In this document: positions 1 through 7,899 of the stretch, piece by piece
Position numbering within the stretch: the first letter of the stretch is position 1
Layout of the letters: each line of letters begins with the position of its first letter
Origin: Tenacibaculum sp.
GTDB taxonomy: Bacteria > Bacteroidota > Bacteroidia > Flavobacteriales > Flavobacteriaceae
DNA: 64,000 nt
Assembly: GCA_022448525.1 (NCBI GenBank)
Contig: JAKVCX010000001.1
Location: 172,733-236,732, forward strand
Reading direction: 5' to 3'
Translations under genes and position numbers: made by a program
The notes under the pieces: model-generated
The model's database searches: none
Told to the model about the DNA's origin: nothing
What the model saw: only the letters and a program-made list of their open reading frames with translations

Positions 1-205
1 AGACTGTAATTTTTGGAACCTCTTTTCTTCTTATAAGTAAAAAATAGATAAAAGGAATAGTTACTAAAAAATCAATTATGATATAATTAGCATAACTATT
101 ATTGTAAAAACTTGACTTTAAAAGAAGAACTAAACTCAAAAAAAGAAGAGCAGGAATAATTATAAAATTATACCTGCTCCAATATTTATTATATGATATA
201 AACAT
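1..205 (-). CDS. Membrane protein, N-terminal part only (runs off the left edge)
   Basis: An open minus-strand frame starts at ATG 205 and stays open to base 1, giving 68 residues of an incomplete protein. It begins MFISYNKYW and has two hydrophobic stretches (about residues 14-30 and 42-57), the second followed by the basic segment LIRRKE, so it looks like a polytopic inner-membrane protein. The residue composition is that of a real membrane protein, and the frame is closed by a stop upstream of the ATG. The family is not recognised. It lies downstream of the amidohydrolase gene on the same strand, 73 bases away. The carboxyl end is outside the window. Confidence 0.6.
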   Translation of the reverse strand, partial: MFISYNKYWSRYNFIIIPALLFLSLVLLLKSSFYNNSYANYIIIDFLVTIPFIYFLLIRRKEVPKITV

Positions 206-278
206 AACTAAATAATTATGCCTATTAGTAGCGATAATATGCTATTAGTTACATTTAAACTGCTATAATTTTATCTAT

Positions 279-1562
279 TTATTCATTTTTATATACAACA
301 CCATCTTTCATAACAAACTTTACTTCCTCCATCACTTTTATATTTTTTGAAGGCTCTTCATCAACAGCAATAATATCTGCATAAAAACCAGGTTTTATTT
401 GGCCAATTTCATTCTCCATTTTCAAAATCTTTGCATTTGTAATTGTTGCGGCTTGAATCGTTTCCATAACTGGCATTCCAGCTTCGACCATATATCTAAA
501 CTCTTTACCGTTATTTCCGTGTTTAAAAACGCCTGCATCAGTACCAAAAGCAATCCCAACTCCACGCTTATATGCTTTAGCGAATGTACCCTGAATTTGT
601 GGGCCAACTGTTAGTGCTTTTGGAACTACAATAGCTGGATAATAACCATCTACTTTTGCCTTTTCTTCCACTTCTTTACCAGCAGTAATAGTTGGAACTA
701 AATAAACATCATGCTTTTTCATTAATTCCATTGTCGCATCACTCATATAAGTACCATGCTCAATGGTTTTTACACCTCCAATAATTGCTCTTTGCATTCC
801 TTCATCTCCATGAGCATGAGCTGCTACATGCATTCCATAATCCTTTGCCATATCACAAATTGCTTTTACTTCTTCCAATGTAAATTGAGGATTATCTCCA
901 CTTTTCGCAACACTTAAAACTCCACCAGTAGCAGTAATTTTAATACAATCTGCTCCATTCTTATATCGTTGACGAACTGCTTTTTTGGCATCTTCAACAC
1001 TATTCACAATTCCTTCTTTAGGTCCAGGATCTCCAATTAACACTCTCCTACTCCCATTTGTCGGATCGGCATGTCCTCCAGTTGTTGCCAAAGCTTTTCC
1101 AGCTGTAAAAACTCTTGGACCAGGAATTTTTCCAGCATTTATCGCTTTTTTTATAGAAATATTCACTCCAGTTCCTCCTAAATCACGAACAGTTGTAAAT
1201 CCTTTTAACAAGGTAGTTTTCGCAAACCCTACAGAGTTAAATGCTACATCTGCTTCATCAAGAATGTAATTCTCTAGCCTTGTTCGTGGTCCGAATTCAT
1301 TTTCAATATGAACATGCATATCAATCAAACCAGGCATTACTACTTTATTTTTTAAATCGATCACTTGGTCGATGCTATTCCTCGGAATTACATATCCGTT
1401 CATAACACTAGTGATTTTATTTTTTTGAACAACGATGGTTTGTTTTGATTTTGTAATTCCAGATTTCGTATCGATTAATTTTCCACATAGGATATACGTA
1501 GTTTGGCCAACTAATCCAATTGCAGAAAACAAGAAGAAAAGCAGAAGTAATGGTTTTCTCAT
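279..1562 (-). CDS. Secreted amidohydrolase (imidazolonepropionase/prolidase-like)
   Basis: A 427-residue metal-dependent hydrolase of the amidohydrolase superfamily, probably acting on a cyclic amide or an Xaa-Pro-type dipeptide in the periplasm. A hydrophobic signal peptide occupies residues 1-20 (ends VGQ). The urease-like barrel carries the metal motif HVH (83-85), a candidate carboxylated lysine in IKIT (Lys208), HAHGD (249-253), a further histidine in IEHG (269) and the catalytic aspartate in GTDAG (342). The C-terminal ADIIAVD segment is typical of the composite beta-domain. Length is normal for the family. All key residues are present, so it should be active. The exact substrate cannot be told from sequence; related enzymes are variously annotated as imidazolonepropionases or Xaa-Pro dipeptidases. 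Confidence 0.88.
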   Translation of the reverse strand: MRKPLLLLFFLFSAIGLVGQTTYILCGKLIDTKSGITKSKQTIVVQKNKITSVMNGYVIPRNSIDQVIDLKNKVVMPGLIDMHVHIENEFGPRTRLENYILDEADVAFNSVGFAKTTLLKGFTTVRDLGGTGVNISIKKAINAGKIPGPRVFTAGKALATTGGHADPTNGSRRVLIGDPGPKEGIVNSVEDAKKAVRQRYKNGADCIKITATGGVLSVAKSGDNPQFTLEEVKAICDMAKDYGMHVAAHAHGDEGMQRAIIGGVKTIEHGTYMSDATMELMKKHDVYLVPTITAGKEVEEKAKVDGYYPAIVVPKALTVGPQIQGTFAKAYKRGVGIAFGTDAGVFKHGNNGKEFRYMVEAGMPVMETIQAATITNAKILKMENEIGQIKPGFYADIIAVDEEPSKNIKVMEEVKFVMKDGVVYKNE

Positions 1563-1682
1563 TTTTAATAAAAAATTAAGTTTAATAGAACTCTAAAATA
1601 GCTAATTTCACAATAAAATATCAAAAGTTGTGTAACAGAAAATAAAATCGCAATTTTGATTTATTAATTAGCAAACTATTTT

Positions 1683-2654
1683 ATGGAAGGTTTTTCAGGG
1701 CTTTTTTCGGATAAGAAAGAATTTAATTATTTTGGAAAAGGAAGTGAATTTGCACTTATCTTTTTTAAGAACATTTTCTTAACTATAATAACTCTTGGCA
1801 TTTATTATCCATGGGCGAAAGTTGAAATTTTAAAGTACCACTATCAATCAACAGAGATTGATAAAAATTCATTTGTATTCCATGGAACAGCAAAAGAAGT
1901 ACTCTTTGGATTTCTGAAAATTTATGCCTTTATTTTTATCTTCTACATTCTTTTAGGTTACGGAACAATTACCGAGAATCCTAATTTTACAGGAATCGCT
2001 TTAGGTGTATTTTACTTACTATTCCTTTTGTTAATTCCTTTCGCTATTCACGGTGCCATTAGATATAGAGCTTCAAAAAGTTCTTGGAAAGGAATTCATT
2101 TTTCTTATCTAGGAGATAAAATGGAATTATTCTGGAAATGTTTAATTGGATCGTTAATTACCATTTTAACTTTAGGAATATATGGCGCTTGGTTCAGCAT
2201 CGATATAAGAAAGTATATTTTCAGTCACTTACGTTTCGGAAACTTATCATTCGACTTTAAAGGTGAAGGAAGCACATTCTTTTTAATCAATTTGAAGTTC
2301 TTTTTCTTATCTATTCTAACCTTAGGAATTTACTCTATTTGGTATATCAAAGAACTGTTTTCTTATTATGCAGAAAACACAACAATCACTCAAAATGGAA
2401 GAGAGATTAACTTTCGCTTCAATGCGAAACCAGGAGATGTTTTTGAGCTTTTAATTGTTAATTTTTTATTGACAGTGGTAACTTTAGGAATTGCAACTCC
2501 ATGGATTATCATAAGAACGCAAACATTTATTTTTAGATTTTTAGAAATTGAAGAAGGACTAAATACAGATGCTATTCAAAAAATAAATTACGATAATTAC
2601 ACAGATGCATCGGGAGATAGTTTTTTAGACTTCTTAGATCTTGATCTTTTATAA
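1683..2654 (+). CDS. DUF898 (YjgN-type) multi-pass membrane protein
   Basis: A 323-residue inner-membrane protein of the DUF898/YjgN family, whose function is unknown. The sequence has an internal repeat: a hydrophobic helix ending in TLGIY or TLGIA followed by a W-rich turn occurs four times (about residues 38-46, 160-168, 212-220 and 261-269). A hydrophilic N-terminus with a GKGSEFA segment precedes the first repeat, as is usual in the family. The gene is followed after 11 bases by an SDR gene on the same strand, so the two are probably co-transcribed. A near match to the -7 element (CAATTTTG) lies about 25 bases upstream of the start. Nothing in the sequence suggests a transported substrate. 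Confidence 0.8.
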   Translation: MEGFSGLFSDKKEFNYFGKGSEFALIFFKNIFLTIITLGIYYPWAKVEILKYHYQSTEIDKNSFVFHGTAKEVLFGFLKIYAFIFIFYILLGYGTITENPNFTGIALGVFYLLFLLLIPFAIHGAIRYRASKSSWKGIHFSYLGDKMELFWKCLIGSLITILTLGIYGAWFSIDIRKYIFSHLRFGNLSFDFKGEGSTFFLINLKFFFLSILTLGIYSIWYIKELFSYYAENTTITQNGREINFRFNAKPGDVFELLIVNFLLTVVTLGIATPWIIIRTQTFIFRFLEIEEGLNTDAIQKINYDNYTDASGDSFLDFLDLDLL

Positions 2655-2665
2655 CAACCCAATTA

Positions 2666-3349
2666 ATGAAGAAAAACATAGTTATTACAGGTACCAGCAG
2701 AGGAATTGGTTTTGAATTAGCACAACAATTCGCAGCAGCTGGTCATCAAGTTATTGCACTTTCTCGTAACAGTAGTCCTCTTGAAAAAGTAAACCACGAT
2801 AATATTCTTGCTATTTCAACAGATTTGATGAATGAAAATTCATTAGAAAAAGCAGCTTCTACCATACTTGAAAAATTTGGTTCTGTTGACATTCTAATAA
2901 ACAATGCTGGAATGTTAGTCAACAAACCTTTTGAAGAGTTAACTTCTGAAGATTTTTTAAAAGTTTATCAAGTAAATGTTTTTGCTGTTGCTCAACTTAC
3001 GCAAAAACTAATTCCCAATATGAAACGTGGAAGTCATGTCGTAACAATTAGTAGTATGGGTGGAATTCAAGGAAGCATGAAATTTCCGGGATTAGCTGCT
3101 TATAGTTCTGCCAAAGGCGCTGTCATTACCTTATCTGAATTATTAGCAGAAGAATACAAAGAAAAAGAAGTTGCATTTAATGTGTTAGCGCTTGGTGCAG
3201 TACAAACAGAAATGTTAGAAGAAGCTTTCCCTGGATATCAAGCTCCAATTACAGCAAAAGAAATGGCAGATTACATTTTTAATTTTGCTTTAACAGGAAA
3301 TAAAATTTACAACGGAAAGGTATTACAAGTTTCTAGTTCAACACCATAA
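2666..3349 (+). CDS. Short-chain dehydrogenase/reductase (SDR)
   Basis: A 227-residue cytoplasmic NAD(P)-dependent oxidoreductase of the classical SDR family. It has the nucleotide-binding motif TGTSRGIG (8-15), the NNAG motif (79-82), a catalytic serine in the VTISS strand (129-130) and the YxxxK pair (Tyr146, Lys150). An arginine in the ALSRN segment (34) hints at NADP(H) preference (inference). The substrate is not predictable. The start ATG is 11 bases after the DUF898 gene and the next gene begins 13 bases later, so it sits in the middle of a short operon. Confidence 0.9.
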   Translation: MKKNIVITGTSRGIGFELAQQFAAAGHQVIALSRNSSPLEKVNHDNILAISTDLMNENSLEKAASTILEKFGSVDILINNAGMLVNKPFEELTSEDFLKVYQVNVFAVAQLTQKLIPNMKRGSHVVTISSMGGIQGSMKFPGLAAYSSAKGAVITLSELLAEEYKEKEVAFNVLALGAVQTEMLEEAFPGYQAPITAKEMADYIFNFALTGNKIYNGKVLQVSSSTP

Positions 3350-3362
3350 ATAAAATTGATAT

Positions 3363-4190
3363 ATGAAAAAAGAGAAGTTAAAAAACTACAATCAAAAAGT
3401 CCTTGCAATACTTGGAACATTGGGTATCATATTAGTTTTAACTGGAATATTTACATTTGGAGGTATTATTATCTCGGAATATTTCAGGTATCAAAACTAT
3501 GAGACTCAGGAAACAGGTATTCTCTCTCAAGAAAAAGTTGAGGAGTTACAAAAAGAAAAAAAACGAGAACAAGTTATTTCGTTAGAAACACCAAGATTAA
3601 TAGACACATTAAAATCAACTTACATCATTCCTGTTTCACACAAGACACTGAACGAAAAAGAAGACACTTCTGAACTTTTAAATGCGTTTAATAGTGTTGA
3701 AAAAATATCTAAATCAAATAGACGACGATATTCTAAAAGTTATTACGGTTCATATAACAACATTATAATTTCTTCTCCTAAAGAAAGTAAGAACAATAAA
3801 ATTTTTAATAATAGAGTAAACTTTAATCATATCGCCACAGAGTATTTTGAAGATGACATTTTATTGCTTTTGAAAGTGTCTAAAAAAGACACAAACAAAG
3901 ACGGAATTATAAATTTAAAAGACTTCAAATCGTTGTTTATATACTCTTTTAAAAGTAAAGATTTACGAGAAATTCAACTTGATGGGTACGATGTGAACAG
4001 TTACAAATTCATTCACGAAAGTAAAGATTTAATTGTGAGCTTCGGAATGGATAAAAATGAGAATGGTGGATTTGAAAGCTACAATGAACCCACTATCCTT
4101 AAGAAATACTCATTTAAAGGAAAAGTATTAACTGATTTAGTAGAACAGAAAATCGTAAATGAATTACAAAAAACACTAGAAGGAAGTTAG
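3363..4190 (+). CDS. Single-pass membrane protein with EF-hand-like loops
   Basis: A 275-residue protein of unrecognised family. A charged N-terminus is followed by one hydrophobic helix (about residues 14-37), which anchors a mainly hydrophilic domain, probably in the periplasm. The domain contains DTNKDGIINLKD (about 178-189), which fits the calcium-binding EF-hand/dockerin loop pattern (D-x-N-x-D-G with acidic position 12), and a second degenerate loop, DKNENGGFES (about 223-232). Calcium binding is therefore plausible but inferred. The middle is rich in Lys, Ser and Asn. It is the third gene of an apparent operon, and its stop codon lies inside the terminator hairpin. Confidence 0.65.
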   Translation: MKKEKLKNYNQKVLAILGTLGIILVLTGIFTFGGIIISEYFRYQNYETQETGILSQEKVEELQKEKKREQVISLETPRLIDTLKSTYIIPVSHKTLNEKEDTSELLNAFNSVEKISKSNRRRYSKSYYGSYNNIIISSPKESKNNKIFNNRVNFNHIATEYFEDDILLLLKVSKKDTNKDGIINLKDFKSLFIYSFKSKDLREIQLDGYDVNSYKFIHESKDLIVSFGMDKNENGGFESYNEPTILKKYSFKGKVLTDLVEQKIVNELQKTLEGS

Positions 4191-4206
4191 AACTTCCTTT
4201 TATTTT
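4180..4206 (+). terminator. Rho-independent terminator overlapping the stop codon
   Basis: AAGGAAGTT (4180-4188) pairs with AACTTCCTT (4191-4199) and is followed by a T-rich tract. The TAG stop codon of the EF-hand-like protein lies in the hairpin, so coding sequence and terminator overlap. It closes the 1683-4190 gene group. Confidence 0.75.
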
Positions 4207-4212
4207 TTATTG

Positions 4213-4806
4213 ATGGAAAACATCCTACAAAAATACATAGCTGAAAAAGCAATTCCTCTGGTAATTTACTTAATTAATGAACATAAGGTAAATCTGAAAA
4301 TTGTAAACGAACGACAAACCAAACATGGTGATTTTAGAACTTTACCAAATGGTAAAACCCAAATCACTGTTAATAATAACTTGAATAAACATCAATTTTT
4401 ACTAACCTTAATACATGAAATCGCTCATCACGTAACCTATAAAAAATTTGGACGAGTTCAACCACATGGTAAAGAATGGAAAACTGTTTTTCAGCATTTA
4501 ATGTTGCCTTTTATACAACCTGATATTTATCCTCCACACATTCTTCCGTACCTGGCTAATCACATGAAAAATCCGAAAGCCAGTACTGATGCAGACGTAA
4601 AATTATCATTAGTATTGAGAGAAGGTGTGGCAAAACCGGGAAAGAGTTTTATATTTGATATTCCGATGGAAAGTGTATTTCAGTACAAAAACACACTTTA
4701 CAAGCGCGGAAATAAAAGAAGAACACGCTATGAGTGCCTTAATTTATCGAACAAACGCGTTTATCTGTTTAATCAGAATGTAGAAGTTTTACCCGTAAAT
4801 CAATAA
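4213..4806 (+). CDS. SprT-like zinc metalloprotease-domain protein
   Basis: A 197-residue cytoplasmic protein of the SprT-like family, related to the zincin domain of Spartan proteases. The zinc site is HEIAHH (68-73), with a third ligand probably His85 in PHGKEW, the usual family arrangement. The C-terminal third is basic (GNKRRTRYECL) but lacks the four-cysteine zinc ribbon seen in longer SprT proteins. A TTG codon directly precedes the chosen ATG; the ATG at 4213 is preferred. Family members cut or bind DNA-linked proteins; that role here is inferred. The mannose-1-phosphate guanylyltransferase gene follows after 15 bases. Confidence 0.83.
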   Translation: MENILQKYIAEKAIPLVIYLINEHKVNLKIVNERQTKHGDFRTLPNGKTQITVNNNLNKHQFLLTLIHEIAHHVTYKKFGRVQPHGKEWKTVFQHLMLPFIQPDIYPPHILPYLANHMKNPKASTDADVKLSLVLREGVAKPGKSFIFDIPMESVFQYKNTLYKRGNKRRTRYECLNLSNKRVYLFNQNVEVLPVNQ

Positions 4807-4821
4807 CCAAACAAGCTCACT

Positions 4822-5898
4822 ATGAAGAATAATTTTTATGCCGTAATTATGGCTGGTGGAGTCGGATCAAGATTCTGGCCAGTTAGTACACAAAAGTTTC
4901 CAAAGCAATTTCATGACATGTTAGGAACTGGTCAATCTTTAATTCAACGAACGTTTGAACGTATTAATGAATTAGTTCCTACAAGCAATATTATGATTGC
5001 TACAAACGAAAACTACGAGAAATTAGTACTTCAACAAATTCCGCAGTTAAACACGAAACAATTATTACTTGAGCCAGTTATGAGAAATACTGCGCCTTGT
5101 ATTTTATATTCCGCATTAAAAATTTATAGTCAAAATCCAGATGCTGTTATTCTTGTTGCGCCATCTGACCACTGGATTAAAGATGAGGGTGAGTTTTTAA
5201 GAAATATAAAAACGTCATTTGAAGCTTGTGCTAAAGAGGATATTCTAATGACTTTAGGAATTCAACCTGATCATCCGAATACTGGTTATGGTTACATTCA
5301 ATATGAAAACGCTGATTCTGAAATAAAAAAAGTAAAAAACTTTACTGAAAAACCTGACTTAGCAACTGCTGAATCATTTCTTGAAAGTGGTGACTACCTT
5401 TGGAATGCAGGAATTTTTGTTTGGTCTGCTAAAAGTATTCTGAAAGCATTTAAAGCTTATTTGCCTGAAATGGTAGATGTTCTTGACGATGGAAATAATG
5501 TTTACAATACTGACTTTGAAGACGATTTCATTAAAAACAACTACAAAGATTGTGAGAATATTTCTATTGACTTTGGAATCATGGAACGTGCAGATAATGT
5601 TCATGTATTACCTGTAGATTTCGGTTGGAATGATTTAGGAACTTGGGGATCTTTATATGGCAAACTAAAGAAAGACGGAGACGATAATGCTGTTGTAGGA
5701 GCTAATGTTATATTTAGAGATGCTAAAGGAAACATGATTCGTACAGAAAACGGAAAGCGTGTTGTTATTCAAGGATTGGAAGATTTTATTGTGGTTGAAA
5801 AGAAGGACATTATAATGATTTGTCCTAGAAAGGACGACCAAGATATCAAAAAAATCATGGCAGAAGCTAGAGATTCTTTCGGTAAAAAATTCGTTTAA
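4822..5898 (+). CDS. manC: Mannose-1-phosphate guanylyltransferase
   Basis: A 358-residue nucleotidyltransferase that makes GDP-mannose from mannose-1-phosphate and GTP for polysaccharide and glycan synthesis. The activation motif is GGVGSRFWP (12-20), followed by FPKQF; FTEKPD and the WNAGIFVW segment are the usual sugar-binding elements. The length matches the single-domain form, without the C-terminal phosphomannose isomerase domain of the roughly 480-residue bifunctional enzymes. The start is the first ATG after the SprT-like gene and fits the normal family N-terminus. No other capsule genes are nearby. Confidence 0.93.
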   Translation: MKNNFYAVIMAGGVGSRFWPVSTQKFPKQFHDMLGTGQSLIQRTFERINELVPTSNIMIATNENYEKLVLQQIPQLNTKQLLLEPVMRNTAPCILYSALKIYSQNPDAVILVAPSDHWIKDEGEFLRNIKTSFEACAKEDILMTLGIQPDHPNTGYGYIQYENADSEIKKVKNFTEKPDLATAESFLESGDYLWNAGIFVWSAKSILKAFKAYLPEMVDVLDDGNNVYNTDFEDDFIKNNYKDCENISIDFGIMERADNVHVLPVDFGWNDLGTWGSLYGKLKKDGDDNAVVGANVIFRDAKGNMIRTENGKRVVIQGLEDFIVVEKKDIIMICPRKDDQDIKKIMAEARDSFGKKFV

Positions 5899-5956
5899 AT
5901 TTTCATGAATGATTCAACTCATTAAAACGTTTTTATAAAATAATTTATCTATTAAA

Positions 5957-6586
5957 TTGGGATTAGACATTACCCATTTACAAGTTGCACCTAACAAAGA
6001 ATTTGGAACTTTCACATTATTAAAAGACGAAATAGAATCTTCATTGAAAGACCTTAATCTTCTGTCTGAAAATGTTTTTTCAAAAGCCTTTATAAACGGT
6101 ATTTGGGAATATGTTGCTATTTTTCGTAATGATAAAGAACTACAATTAGGGAAATCAATTCTTTTAAATAAGAATGACGGATTTACTAATTTTAAACTAT
6201 TTACAACAGAAACTAATCCTGATTTAAATAAAATAATTGTAAACTTTGAAGAATATAATCAACTGAATAATTTTAGTAAACATACCTTTAAAGAAAAGCT
6301 GACACTAGGAAGTAAATTGCAAATTCCTTATAAGAGTATCTCTTACGAAGGTGAACTTATGAAAGAAGTAGCTTACTTTAAAGAAATTGGTCATCAAAGA
6401 AAAGGAATGGATTCAAAATTCTTCAGTTTTTACGAGAATGAAAGTTTTTATTGTCAATTAGAAAATTTTCAAAAACTTTTAGATTTCAATCATTCAAGCA
6501 ACCATATGTATCAAGAAGGAAATATTCAAAAACACTTTTTGAACACCTACATCAAAGGAAAAAGCATTTTACATATAGATTGGTAA
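5957..6586 (+). CDS. Hypothetical protein starting at TTG (MGLDIT type)
   Basis: A 209-residue soluble protein of unknown function. The frame opens at TTG (5957), read as Met, giving MGLDIT. No ATG occurs near the start, and the N-terminus looks complete, so the TTG is probably genuine. There is no signal peptide or membrane helix. The sequence is mixed alpha/beta and rich in Phe, Asn and Lys, with a conserved-looking ISYEGELMKEVAYF segment. The next gene begins 3 bases after its stop, so the pair is probably co-transcribed. I cannot assign a function. Confidence 0.6.
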   Translation: MGLDITHLQVAPNKEFGTFTLLKDEIESSLKDLNLLSENVFSKAFINGIWEYVAIFRNDKELQLGKSILLNKNDGFTNFKLFTTETNPDLNKIIVNFEEYNQLNNFSKHTFKEKLTLGSKLQIPYKSISYEGELMKEVAYFKEIGHQRKGMDSKFFSFYENESFYCQLENFQKLLDFNHSSNHMYQEGNIQKHFLNTYIKGKSILHIDW

Positions 6587-6589
6587 TAT

Positions 6590-6892
6590 ATGAGACATAA
6601 GCCTTTAATATTTACTACTATATTTTTACTAATTAATGTTCTCACTTTTTTAAGCGTTTTTTATTACAAAATAAACGGATCATATATAAGTATTAATATT
6701 GTTTTGTCAATGGCACAAGGTAATATGATTGGTATTGAAAACACTTTTTTGCGTTCTTCAATCTACCTGTTTCTTACCTCTATTATCATTTACAAAATTT
6801 CTGATTCTGCAAAAGATAAACTCGAATTGTTCATTATTATATTATTGATTCTTTTCACATCACTCCCTTTTTTAAACTTTAACGGAGTTTAA
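6590..6892 (+). CDS. Small membrane protein, unknown
   Basis: A 100-residue protein with three hydrophobic segments (about residues 7-25, 55-70 and 78-94), so a small polytopic inner-membrane protein. No family is recognised. It starts 3 bases after the MGLDIT protein, which suggests translational coupling. A FLNFNG tail ends the protein. Confidence 0.55.
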   Translation: MRHKPLIFTTIFLLINVLTFLSVFYYKINGSYISINIVLSMAQGNMIGIENTFLRSSIYLFLTSIIIYKISDSAKDKLELFIIILLILFTSLPFLNFNGV

Positions 6893-6931
6893 AAAAATAT
6901 CGAGAAACCTAGTCTATTACTTAAAAACACA

Positions 6932-7651
6932 ATGAATATAAGTTTTGATCTTGATGGAACATTAATACCTTACGATGAGGAATTCGAAACCGAAAAAAGA
7001 GGTTTTATTGGAAGATTTTTAGGTATAGAAAAAATAAGAAAAGGATCTAGAGATTTAATACTTACTCTTCAAAACAAAGGACATTCAATCAATATCTACA
7101 CCACGTCATTTAGAAGTAAACATCAAATTAGAAAAACCTTTAAGTATTATGGTATTAAAGTTGATAAAATTATCAACCAAAAAGATAACATTTCTGTTTT
7201 AAGAAATGAAAACTGTAGTGCTTCTAAATACCCACCTGCTTTTAATTTCGATTTACACATTGATGATTTACCAGGTGTTGGTTTGGAAAGTAAAAACTTA
7301 CATTTTGAGGCAATCATAATTAAACCTTCTGAAGCCAACTGGGGAAAGTTAGTAATTCAAAAAGTCATTGAATTAGAAAACTTATACTTTGAATCTACAC
7401 ATTTTAAAAGAATGAAAATGATGGAGCAATTCTTCAAAGAAAAATCGCAAACCAATCATCTTTACACACCCCAATATGAAACTTCAAAGTCCATTAATTT
7501 AATATTTGAAAACACGAATAATTTTACACCCGAAATTATCAATAGTATTGAAAATCAATTATCAAAAGTAAAAAGCAAGAAGCATTTTGGAGGCTCTCAA
7601 TGGTATGATTATGAACTTCATGTTCTGAGTTTCGTTAAACATAAATCATAA
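6932..7651 (+). CDS. HAD-superfamily hydrolase-like protein
   Basis: A 239-residue protein whose first 150 residues have the haloacid dehalogenase fold signature. Motif I is FDLDGTL (Asp6 nucleophile and Asp8), motif II is the threonine in NIYTTS, and motif IV is the acidic pair in HIDDLPG. A lysine for motif III cannot be placed with certainty. Family members are phosphatases or phosphotransferases; the substrate here is unknown. The C-terminal 90 residues (from about FKRMKMMEQ to KKHFGGSQWYDYELHV) do not belong to the HAD core and are unrecognised. Confidence 0.68.
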   Translation: MNISFDLDGTLIPYDEEFETEKRGFIGRFLGIEKIRKGSRDLILTLQNKGHSINIYTTSFRSKHQIRKTFKYYGIKVDKIINQKDNISVLRNENCSASKYPPAFNFDLHIDDLPGVGLESKNLHFEAIIIKPSEANWGKLVIQKVIELENLYFESTHFKRMKMMEQFFKEKSQTNHLYTPQYETSKSINLIFENTNNFTPEIINSIENQLSKVKSKKHFGGSQWYDYELHVLSFVKHKS

Positions 7652-7794
7652 AAATAGACTATACCACTTCTTACAATATAAAACCTGCATTACCGAAATC
7701 GGTTAAAATACAGAGTTCTATAAGTCAAATCTGTCAAATTATACAATTATCCCAACAAATTTTAACAAAATCAAACCATTAAACAATTTTGGAC

Positions 7795-7802
7795 TAATTT
7801 TG
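7795..7802 (+). promoter_or_regulatory. Candidate -7 promoter element (TAATTTTG)
   Basis: An exact TAnnTTTG match upstream of the OmpA-like gene. Transcription would start near 7808, giving a leader of about 90 bases. No clear TTTG -33 element is seen. Confidence 0.5.
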
Positions 7803-7815
7803 GCGTTTTATTTTT

Positions 7816-7839
7816 TGAATTGAATGGGGCTTCAATTCA
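7816..7839 (+). other. Leader hairpin upstream of the OmpA-like gene
   Basis: TGAATTGAA (7816-7824) and TTCAATTCA (7831-7839) form a perfect 9-base stem around the loop TGGGGC. It lies just after the predicted transcription start and has no T-tract, so it is more likely a 5' leader structure (stability or regulation) than a terminator. Function is inferred. Confidence 0.45.
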
Positions 7840-7899
7840 TTAAGTAATACCGAATAAATTATGTAAGTCTGAGGTCGTTGATCTTTGACTCGGGGAAAA

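Noticed and set aside
985..1269. Plus-strand open frame antisense to the amidohydrolase gene
   Set aside because: It lies wholly within a well-supported gene on the other strand, has no family pattern and no promoter; a by-product of AT-rich codon use.
7885..7899. TTG start for the OmpA-like protein
   Set aside because: The ATG five codons later gives a better signal peptide and follows a purine-rich stretch.
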